NCBI GenBank assembly: GCA_949357655.1
Contig: CASHTG010000014.1
Coordinates: forward strand, 124,001-188,000
Reading direction: 5' to 3'
Length of the DNA: 64,000 nucleotides
From: Parascedosporium putredinis
Lineage: Eukaryota; Ascomycota; Sordariomycetes; Microascales; Microascaceae
Shown: piece after piece, positions 35,701 through 45,318 of the stretch
How the letters are laid out: every line of letters begins with the position of its first letter
Numbering within the stretch: the first letter of the stretch is position 1
The notes under the pieces: model-generated
Told to the model about the DNA's origin: nothing
What the model saw: only the letters and a program-made list of their open reading frames with translations
Database searches by the model: none
Program-made: the position numbers and the translations under genes

Positions 35701-36817
35701 TTTCTGATGCGTAAGTTGATTTTTCTCGCACTCGTTGCACCTTGACACTAGGAATGGGGGTGATGCTAATGCATGTATTTGTGTACATACGATAGTGCCC
35801 GTTGCACATCCGCCGCGCCCATGTTCTTCGAGCAGGCCCTGCACGACGGGTACGAATGTTGGGATGGGGCCCTGACGGCCAACAACCCCATCAAACTTGC
35901 GGTGTCAGAGCCTCAATCGATTTGGGGGAGGACGTTAACTTCGACGTCCTTCTCTCGGTAGGCTCCGGGCGCTCGAGCAGGCCACATCGGCAACCCGCAT
36001 TGAATGTCAAACCAGTGTGGCTCGCCGACCTCCTCAAGACACTTCTGAGCACCATGGACGGCGAGCGCGTGTGGGCGGACTTCCACCACGAAGCAAGAAT
36101 TTTGGAGCGAATCGTACGCCTAAACGTCGACTTCAAGAGCGACATTGAGCAACCCTCCTTGGATGACGTCCGCAGCGTCTCGGCAATGGAGTCCATCGCA
36201 GAGCAATACTACTTTCACAAGGACGCGGGGAGGAAGCTGTATTCCACCACACTCTCTACCATGGTCGGTCGCAGTCCGAACGGGATGATAGAGTGTCTGG
36301 CCGCTCGACTGCGAGCAAGCCTCTTCTTCTTTGAGATGGACTACATGGAGTGGAAGAACGGCGTTGTATTTTTCGCGGCTGGATCTATTGTCGACTTGCC
36401 CCCGATGAGGCGGGCTTTAGAGAACTCATGGAGCTTACCAAGATGTTCGTGGTTGCGGGACACCCCGTCAATCTTACTCGGCCTCACCCCGCAGAAGATG
36501 GCACGCCTTTCAAAGTAGACAACGTGGTCATCCAAGTGTCGAACAAGGATCTCAACATCCTCGTGCGGATCGATGCTGATTTCGGCGGGGACTACCAAGT
36601 TGCCATTAGCGGTTTCCCAATGACACTCAAAGCCCTGATCGATCACGGAAAGGAACATTGCGATCAGGCTCAGACCTCACGCAGATACCCACAGGAACTG
36701 AGTGTTCCAGAAAGGGGTCTCCAACGTCCCTCCAGTCTCGTCGAATTACACGGCAAGTCGCAACACCGTCTAGCTTCCGTCCAGGCAAGTGAACTCAGCG
36801 CCGTTGATTTAGGGTGA
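32748..36817 (+). CDS. B-box zinc finger - P-loop GTPase-like - RING - patatin phospholipase fusion
   Basis: Six exons: 32748-33153, 33243-33464, 33620-33982, 34071-34509, 34586-35710, 35796-36817. Introns are 76-155 bp with GTACGT, GTAAGG, GTTAGT, GTGAGT and GTAAGT donors. Five runs are each one base short: TTT 33401, GGGG 33893, TTTT 34646, GGGGG 35924, TTTTT 36369. Added back, the length is exactly 1194 codons. Domains: a B-box-like finger, residues ~5-40 (CEKCEEAV..CSCGAKFCEGCF..H..H); a P-loop GDTGAGKSTL at ~125 with a switch-II-like YADCEG at ~190, as in large GTPases; a RING-like finger at ~623-670 (CYAC..CNHAICAVC..HRSCVIC); and patatin with GGGVRG oxyanion loop ~697, GTSAGG nucleophile Ser ~731 and DGA Asp ~875. 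I see no clear NKxD motif. Probably an intracellular lipid hydrolase under nucleotide control; an immune role is inference. Confidence 0.85.
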
Positions 36818-38296
36818 TGGCCGTGAAACGGCGAGAGCCATGGAAGTTAGGTCAAGTCATATGGGGACCATTTCTTTTTTTTTCTTTTTTTCAGGCCAGA
36901 GAGTCGAGTTGACCAAGGTGGCTGGAAGATGATTTGGGGTACTTCGGGAATACGGACATTTGATCATTTGATGGCTGGTTGAAATTCGTGAACCTGGGTC
37001 TGCCGGAGTTTCGTCTGCTCGCGCGCGGGGAGTAATTAGTGCAGATACGATACAGTTAAGATTATTTCTGATGATTCTGTTGCGAAAATGAAGCTCGAGG
37101 TGGCTAAGATGCTAGCGTGTTCAATGTCCCATGTTGTTGTTGAAAGCTACACGTAGGGGCATGCCCCAAAAGAGGGTGGTTCGCATGTGTCTGACAGACG
37201 GTTAACAACGCGGAGGAGAGGCGCAGCGAGTGACCAATCTACCGAGGTATTATGTACTGGAGTTGTGGCTGCTCGCGGCTCATCCCACTGTGGCAGTCGC
37301 TTGAATGGTTCATGTAGAATAGGTTGGACCAGGAAATGACAGGAAAACGCATCTTGGACTTTCGGGGTCATGCAGGGTTGATATTCTACGCGCTAATATA
37401 AAAAGCGTGAGAAATGTTCAGTCGCCACCCGAGCTAATGCCAGGGGCAAAGCGGCAGCCAAGGCACATACATGCCCGAGAGTGGTGCTTAAAGGCCGAGA
37501 TGGATAGGAAATAACCGTCAACATGATATCACCCTCACTACCCATCTATATGCGAACCTTCCGAGTAGCCTTCGGAGTGAATTTCCAGATTCTAGAACTC
37601 TGCGCGGTCTACCTTGGTAGACGCATTTTGTCTGTCCGCCCCGGTATCTCTACTCGATTCTTGCTAACGTCCTTGACTTCACCCATGCCCTGCGCCTGCT
37701 GTGTGATGGCACGGTTTGTTCCACCCATGCAGTCAAAGCAGCTGATTCACAATGTGATAGACTCGTTTTGTCTTTGCAGCAGCATCTTGATTTTCCTCTC
37801 CGCACCATGCCTGCCGCCAGGGACAACCAATGGTTCGGGGATGAAATGTCACCTCCACCCACATACCTTTGGTCACATAATTAAACTCAGCCCTGATTGC
37901 GGATTTCAGGGGAATCCCTGTCGGCTTCGAGAGATTTCGTTTGCGGCGCCTGGGCCCATCGCGTGAGCCACAGCGCGCGCTCTGGTAAGGTGGCGTTGGA
38001 TTATTGTCCAGCTGAAGCCATTAGACTGAGCCTGGCCAGGGTTCTCGACAGGTCGAGGCAGCTTGCATTTCGTACCTACATATTTTAATAGACCTTGGAC
38101 GTGATGGTACGGTATGCTATCCCACGGTCAAATCAGACAAGAGATGAATGAAGTGAACCTCGAGTGTGGGAAATGGTTGTTCAACCAGGTATAAGATTCT
38201 TGGCAGCGCCGCCAAGCAGGACTGGCAGATGGAGTCGAGGGTCACTCTTTCATCAAGCACTCAGGGTGCCTCGACATCTACGCTGCTCCCGAAGCC
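36818..38296. other. Intergenic, no gene seen
   Basis: No frame with codon structure; includes the promoter of the membrane protein gene. Confidence 0.45.
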
Positions 38297-40218
38297 ATGG
38301 GCACGTCTTTTCGAATCTTGCTGGCAACTGTCGGCCTTTTGGTCACGGTTGAGGCCAACGCCAACATTCCGCTTGTACAAGGTCGCAATTCTGTTGGTGC
38401 CTCGGCTCCGAGGGTCCGAAGGAACGATACGGCATCAGGTTCTGATACGACCACCTGTGCGATTGTAAAAGATCTTTTGGAAACTGTGAGTTAATTGATC
38501 CCTTGACAAGAGCAACAAAGACAGAACGGCTATCCAGTATTGCATAACTAACGCGTGATTCAACCAGACATTCAAGACAAACTGCAGCGCATACATCGAC
38601 GGCCTCGAAGTCTCAAAATGGGCAGTCTTACCTTGGGAACGATGGCAGATGGCGAACCAGTTTATAAACTGCAGCTACCACGAGATATTTACACAGGAGC
38701 CCCGCGCACCCGATGGAGTCCAGATGTTGATGTGGGATGGTTGGAAGGCTTATTTTAGCCCATACCCGGAGGCGGCAATCGCGCGACTCTATGGACCGGA
38801 GAGCCCGCTTGATTTTACGTTCCAGATCGGCGACGAGCCCGCGCCGAGCTTCATGCCTGTAAGCGCCATTTCTCTATCTGGCTCGAAATTGTAAGCCGAT
38901 CTTGACTGTTCCTAACCATCGGACCAGATTTTGGAAGAGTCCTTGGCGCCACTTATGGACTACATGTGCCCAAGCAAAGGCGTCACGGCGCTTCCGGCGC
39001 TTTATGAATGGATTGATATTGCGTAAGTCAGTCCCCATCCGAGTACTGCACAGCTGTAAAAGTGCCTGAGTACAGTCCCGACGTCTGACATTGTCTGGGT
39101 CCTTGGAATAGCACCCACCAATACACACGATGCTCTTATCAAAAGCCCTTTGGAGACGTAGCCAGCTGCACGGCGGACACCGTCGCGAAGGCCAATTCCA
39201 TCCCGACCTCTCTCTTCATCTACAGCGGTTCGCACGAGTGCAACAGCAAGACATGGTCCTTTGTAGGAGTGGCGATTTCCATCTTGATCGAGTTCGGCCA
39301 CACGGCGCTCAGGATGTGGCTGAGCAACAGATATCTCACGTCCAGCTTCAGTTGGCTTATGCTTCTCGTTCGACTATGCTCGGGCCTAGGGAGCCCATCA
39401 TCACGACGTTTGTGCTGCAAAAGAGCAGCTTCGACCGGAACTCGGCTCTCACCATCACCGCGATGGAGCTGCTTCAGCCGACTGCCGCGCCGTTGATTTC
39501 GGCTGCTGCCGGATGGTATATCAGCAGGGGCGAGGGATTTCAAGTGCTGGTTACAGATGCCGTCATCACGATCCTAGGGCTCCTTGTCGCCCTTCCCCAA
39601 CTTGCTCTGGTTAGCGCCATTAATCCCTCCCTCCTCACTACCAACTTCGGCCTCGTACCTCTCGGGCTTCTTCTCGCCCTGGGGCCTTGGGCACTCGCCT
39701 ACGCAATTGGTGGGGTTTTCAGCCTGACCTTCCAGCTCTTCTTCATCTTGGCCATCATCTTTCGATCAGGCCAACTCGCAGAAATCGCCAGCATCAGCCT
39801 CATAATCCTCTTGGCTCTCGTAACCTTCGTCGTCCTCACACCCATCTGGGCCATCTGGGAGTTGATATGGAAAATACGGCACCAGCGGCGACAGAGGGAG
39901 CCAGAGTGGCAGCTGAACAAGGAGCAAAAGGAACTCGAACGCAAGGAAATGTTTCCGCTCAGCCGCTACTTTACGCGGAAATTCTACAGCACGAAGCGGT
40001 GGAAGAGGTGGCTTACCATTTTCATTTTCTGGTTCTTCGCAACGCTGAGCTTCGTTAGCTTCGTCGGGAAGTGGATGGTGATGGTCAATCTCCTCGGCGC
40101 GGCCGGCGACGCGTATTGCCCGAGCAATTTCGTGCAGGCGACGTTTGCGGGTCTAGGGTTTAAATTCGGTGTTTTGGCAATTGGCTTGGCTATGCAATAC
40201 TTTGGCCTCACGGCATAA
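38297..40218 (+). CDS. Polytopic membrane protein with signal peptide and Cys-containing N-terminal domain
   Basis: 560 aa. Exons 38297-38485, 38568-38858, 38928-39022 and 39112-40218; introns are 69-89 bp, several with CTAAC branch sites. One base is missing at GGG 39389-39391 (LGEPIITTFVLQKSSF); restored length 561 codons. The signal peptide is MGTSFRILLATVGLLVTVEANA. A luminal or extracellular domain of roughly 230 residues follows, with CAIVKDLLET, NCSAYIDGLE, FINCSYHEIF, YMCPSKG, YTRCSYQKPFGDVASC and SGSHECNSKTW. About seven hydrophobic segments come next (WSFVGVAISILIEFG, VLVTDAVITILGLLVALPQL, LVPLGLLLALGPWALAYAIG, FILAIIF, ISLIILLALVTFVVLTPIWA, WLTIFIFWFFATLSFVSFVG, FGVLAIGLAMQYFG) with a charged loop RHQRRQREPEWQLNKEQKEL. 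I do not recognise the family. A decayed copy lies just downstream. Confidence 0.78.
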
Positions 40219-40643
40219 CAGTGTCAAACTCATACAAGCCCGTGGCATCGCCTGCACCTACTATGCTATGAGCCCTAGTTTCCTTTAGTTTTTACATCCA
40301 TAGTCGGCCAGCAAGACTGCCTAATTATATTACCTTATTTCCTCAACATACAAGCCTACTGGGGCCAAGCCTTACCTCTCCGATAACCTTAATCCACTGC
40401 AGCCGAAGCCTCGTCTCCTCTAAGCCACCCGTCTATCTTGCAACTAAGTCTTCGAACTCTTTCCTCTCCGCGTCCCTCTCGGACCATCGTAGCGAGCCCC
40501 TTATCTGCGGTTGCTATAGTAGCTGTCTTGAGACGACCACATTCCGTTCCATCGTTCGTTACGGCCACTCAAGGCTGGGTCATAGCTAGCATGGACTATG
40601 TAAGCAAGGTACTCGCGTATGCTTATCGAATTTGGATAAAAAG

Positions 40644-41230
40644 CGTCTTTTCGAATCTTTTTGGCAATGGCTGGCCTTCTGGCCACGGTCGAGGCCAACG
40701 GAAACTTCCCACTCATACAAGGTCGCAATTCTATTGGTAGCATGCACGACAAGGCTCCGAGGGTTCAACGGAAAGATACGGCATAGGGTCTTTATGGATA
40801 CTACCCCCTATGAAATTGTCATGGATCCATGGATCTCTTAGGAACAGTGAGTCATCTATTCTCGGGGGCACTCAATGCAGAGCTACTATCGAATTTCGAA
40901 GAGCCCCTAGCGCCACTTATGGACTATGTTTGCCCTAACAAAGGCATCACGGTGCTTCGGGCGTTTTATGAATGAATTAGTATTGCGTAGGTCAACGCCC
41001 ACTTTATTCTCTTTTACGCCCCGCGTAATGCGCTGCTCGAAGGTGCCATGATACATTGTCAGGGTTTGACGTTGTCTTATAGTCCTCGAAGTAGAACCCA
41101 TCAATACACGCGATGCTCCTACCAAAGGCCTTTTGGCGACGTGGCAAGTTGCACAGCCGACACCGAGGCAAAGGCCAATTTCACCCCGGCCTCTATTTTC
41201 ACCAACAACTGTTCGCACGGATACAACAGG
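40644..41230 (+). pseudogene. Truncated, decayed duplicate of the upstream membrane protein gene
   Basis: Three blocks match the 38,297-40,218 gene in order. The signal-peptide exon is at 40,644-40,790 (same GTCTTTTCGAATC and AAGGTCGCAATTCT strings). The exon-3 stretch is at about 40,895-40,990 (GCGCCACTTATGGACTA). The start of exon 4 is at about 41,100-41,230 (CCTTTTGGCGACGTGGCAAG). Most of exon 2 and all TM-coding sequence are absent, and stops and frameshifts are present. Non-functional. Confidence 0.8.
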
Positions 41231-41479
41231 CGCTTGCATTACGCACGACTTGCCATCATCAGGCCGGAAAAAGGGGCGAAGAGCAATTTTGGACTACCAT
41301 GCCGATAGTTTCTATGCAAAGAAGACTTGGACCTAATGCTATAAGATACAATAGTATCTACTATTTATTTTATACCTGACAGATAAATGTTAACATGGTC
41401 TACTGACATTGTGATATCTTGGCTAATCCTCACCAAGGTTGAACACTATATAACCGTCAGACAGGAGGCAAGCCGGAAG

Positions 41480-43310
41480 TTATCCACTTGGCTCGTACGT
41501 GTAGAAAGCCATGAAGTAGGCGACGAGCGCGGCGCCGAGACTGGACCCATACCCGCCCCAAAAGTATTCTCGAGCACTAAAGGAGTACATTCGCCTGCCG
41601 ACTTTGGCCTCAACGACGCCATTGTGTGTGGACAAATTGAGAGATATGGTCGAGACAACTATATCTTCCAGGTACTGCTTAATGCTGTCTGCTGAAAGCG
41701 TGAGTCGGGGTGTACGAGTACCTGGCTCTGCAAGGCCGATATAAAGGCTGCTGGCTACTTTAGCGGCATTTCCATGCCGTCGCCATCGTGCACTATCTTC
41801 GCCATTAAAATTAGAAGACTTGCCAGGGAATTTTGATATACTTAGCCACAGTTGGCCTTCCAACGCACGCACAGCACACGACTGATCACGAATGCTTGGG
41901 CGTGGGTGAAATTCCAACGTAAATCGTCCAGATACCGTGGACCCCCAGGAATAAACCCCGGATTATCATAGAAGTAGTAGTAGAATTGCGCCTGAACCCA
42001 ATGGTCACCGTGCCAAAACCGTCGTTCATTGGTGAACTCTCTTGTAATAGATCGCGTGCCGTTATGAGTAGACGAACCGCAGGTTGTATGTAGCAAGTGT
42101 AGCAGAACTGTCAAGCGTTTTGACCTCGCATTCGCCATAAACGTGCGACTTCGAATTCCGACTGATCTTGAAGGAGTTGTGTAAAGTATACGGCTCTCTG
42201 CCCCATTGCATTATATCCTTTGATACATACAATGGGCAGTACTTCCTGATGGCTTCGTGATGGCATCATCCCGGCCGCGCTCAGTACGGTCGAACCGAGG
42301 TCCCTCTAATGAGATATTGTATTCGCATGGGCTACCACAAGGAGACTCCAGCTGAACGGGCTCCCCTGATGATAGAACTTGACTCGCTATCGAGTCAAGT
42401 CTGGGGCGAAACTTCCTCCTAGATCACGATTAGCAATGTTACGCTAAGCAGGAGGAACAATAGACCCTACATAAAGCTAAAGTCGCCGTTCATCTCATAT
42501 AAGGAATGCTTTTGAAAATCCGCCGTACTACCATTTCCATAATCGCTAATGTTCATAGTGGGCACGTTATCCAACTGAAGCATCACTATATTACGGAGAG
42601 CGTTAGTCAAGGCGCCGGGTGGAAATGTAAGAGCAAGGGGTATGAAAGCGGCGCAAGATGCCACCATGTAAGCGCATGGAGTTCGACGGCAGTATTTGAC
42701 TCTCCAAAATAGATTCCATGGTTTCGCGATGACGCCTGCGGCCTTCTTAGCTTCAATTCCGTTTAAAGACTATCTATGAACCTCTCTGGAAAGAACTTGT
42801 TCGTAGGCAATGCTGATCCCGCCGAAAAGGAACGTGCCGAACAATAAGGATATGATATTTGAGATTGTGGTGGACCACTCCTGAGATAGTGTCGATGACA
42901 CTTCCCTTCCGTCTAACCAATAGACGAATCCGATATGGACACCGAAGAATACGGAGGCTGAAGAAACCAAATTGTCAATACATACATACACACTGCACAG
43001 TTGATGGGTTATCACTCACCTGATAGAAGAAAGCCGGCCTTTTTAGATAGATCAAGTTGAAGCCTGATACCCATTTAGCCTGCTTCTCCCTAAGGCAGGG
43101 GCGTGAGTATGTGTTTATTATCACCCTTGCCACCATCCAATGACCCTATGGAGCTTGATTGATCATTGGTAGCTGAATCCGCGAGAGCACAGGGTGAGAG
43201 GAGATAGCTATTATGTTCTCTGAGGTTATCCATAACGTCACGAATGATGTTGTCTGGCAGTGGAATGAGAGCGGAGTGGATCGCATCCCGAGGAGACAAT
43301 TGAAGAGCAT
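41480..43310 (-). pseudogene. Formylmethionine-deformylase-like membrane protein, decayed
   Basis: The minus-strand fragments are collinear with a common fungal membrane-protein family often labelled formylmethionine deformylase-like (no link to the enzyme). The probable start is the ATG at 43308-43310, and an intron starts just after LSGE near 43,020 (GTGAGT...TTCAG). Then VYWLDGREVSSTLSQEW, a TM segment ISNIISLLFGTFLFGGISIA, PWNLFWRVKYC, a second TM segment before TFPPGALT, CGSPCEYNISLEGPRF, and a last TM segment GGYGSSLGAALVAYFMAF near the C-terminus. In-frame stops near 42,775 and 42,465 and frame changes near 42,060 interrupt it. It borders the RIP-affected block; at least one stop (TAG) could come from CAG by C-to-T. 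Confidence 0.65.
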
Positions 43311-43425
43311 GAATTATATATAAATACGAGGCCGCTACAAATAGCTTTAATGTCAGAGGTATATATATACTAAGTGTAGATTATCACAGCCTGCCGCATA
43401 TCTTCACTGCGCCGTTAGCGGATTA

Positions 43426-43599
43426 TGTCACGACCTGACGTGGGCCAGGGCCAGGCAGGGAGACCAGGCGGTCAGGAGTAGTAGTAACAGGCAAAGCTCA
43501 GAACAGTAAGTCGCCGGAGTCGCCAGCGACCGGAGCGACTCGGGACACAAGTCGCCATAACTACAGGCGACTTCCTTAGAAGTCGCCAGATAAGACCAC
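43426..43599 (-). repeat. Un-mutated end of an inverted LTR-like repeat
   Basis: Starts TGTCACGACCTGACG (ends in TGACA on the minus strand) and carries several AGTCGCC/GGCGACT motifs. A mutated copy lies at about 44,906-45,080 with C-to-T and G-to-A changes throughout. Composition changes abruptly at about 43,600. Confidence 0.6.
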
Positions 43600-44905
43600 T
43601 ATAACATTCTAATACTAGGATATATTACTTAGGGTTAGGTTATATTAGAGTTAGAATAGTTAAAGCCTATTAGTAACTTAGTAAGGTAATTAAATAATAT
43701 AATAATATTATTATCTATAATATATATTTAAATATAAAGATTAAATATATTTAAATTAACTATTAAAGAGGATATAAAACCTCCTATCCTTTAAAAGCTA
43801 TTTACTTCCTTATATAGACTAGAGATTATAATATAATATTATAATCTAAGTAATTAGGCTACTCTAATTACTATAATCCTAATAACTTAAATTTACCTAA
43901 ATTACTATATAATCTAAATACCTTTTTATATATTTTCTCTAAAGATTATCTTTTTCTACTATTATATTTTATATTACTTCTTTTAAGTTACTTTTTAAAT
44001 AGCTAGGTTATAATATAATATCTCCCCTTTTTAATCTTTATCTTTAAAGATTCTTATTTTTCCTAAATTATATTAAATATAGAAATACCTTTTCCTTATA
44101 ATTCCTTTATAATAGGTCTAATCCTCTTTCTTTTATTATTTTTCTTTTTAATATAGGTTATTTACTTTTATATATCTTTTATTTATCTATTAATTATTAC
44201 TTTTTTACTAATATTATTAATTTATTAAGTTTAATTTTTAAAATATTATATTTATTTTATTTTTTAAAATAATAAAGTTTATTATATAAGTAAAAGTATA
44301 ATATTCTAATACTAGGATATATTACTTAGGGTTTGGTTATATTAGGGTTAGAATAGTTAGGGCCTATTAGTAGCTTAGTAAGGTAATTAAATAGTATAAT
44401 AATATTATTATCTATAATATATATTTAAGTATAAGGGTTAAGTATACTTAAATTAACTACTAGAAAGGATATAAAACCTCCTTTCCTCTAAGGTCTACTT
44501 ATCTCCTTATATAGATAGTAGATTATAATATCCTAATATAATCTAGGTGATCAGTTAGTCCTAATCACTATAACTACTATAATCTAAGTTACCTAGATTA
44601 CTATATAATTAGGGTGATCCTCTTCACCTATAGTTCTTCTAGTCTTTTACTTCTACTAGTCTTCACTACCTACCCTAGGTTACTTCTTTAGGTAGCTAGG
44701 TTATAATATAATACCTCCCCTCCTTTAATCTTTATCCCTAAAGATTTCCTATATATTCCTTATATTATTTTATTAAATATAGAGGTACCTACTATTTATA
44801 GTTCCTTTATAGTAGGTCTAACCTTCTTTCTTTTAATCTTACTTCCCCTTTTTTACTATAAGCTAACTACCCTTATATATTCCTTATTTATCTACTAATT
44901 ATTAT
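43600..44905 (+). repeat. Two abutting AT-rich LTR copies (RIP-mutated)
   Basis: Copy A starts at 43,600 (TATAACATTCTAATACTAGG) and copy B at 44,297 (TATAATATTCTAATACTAGG). Both align over several hundred bases with the less mutated copy at 62,209 (TGTGACGTTCCAACACTAGG). B appears cut at 44,905. The 44,150-44,296 tail of A also occurs inverted at about 62,040-62,208. Confidence 0.7.
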
Positions 44906-45318
44906 CATAACCTAGTAAGAAAGGAGACCTAAAGAAGCAACCTAGTAGTTAGGAGTAGTAGTAAAGGGTAAAGCTTAGAGTAATAAGCCACCTACACCGC
45001 TAGCAGCTAGGGTAGCCCTAGATATACTAGCTACTAAGGTTATAGGTAGCTTACCTAAGAAAGCTACTAGGGAATATAGTAGCTAGAATAGGATCACTAC
45101 TTATATAAGAAACTAAGTAGACCTTAGAGGAAAGGAGGTTTTATATCCTTTCTAGTAGTTAATTTAAATATACTTAACCCCTATACTTAAATATATATTA
45201 TAGATAATAATATTATTATACTATTTAATTACCTTACTAAACTACTAATAAGCCCTAACTATTCTAACCTTAATATAACCTAACCTTAAATAATATACCT
45301 TAATATTAGAATATTATA
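44906..45318 (-). repeat. Inverted LTR copy (RIP-mutated)
   Basis: On the minus strand it starts TATAATATTC at 45,318 and ends ...TTATGATA at 44,906, the mutated form of ...TCGTGACA. The inverted match to copies A and B is clear over 45,080-45,318. Confidence 0.6.

Noticed and set aside
3004..39391. Programmed ribosomal frameshifting as cause of the frame breaks
   Set aside because: Breaks occur at runs of any base with no common slippery heptamer or downstream structure, in unrelated genes, and always in the direction of a missing base.
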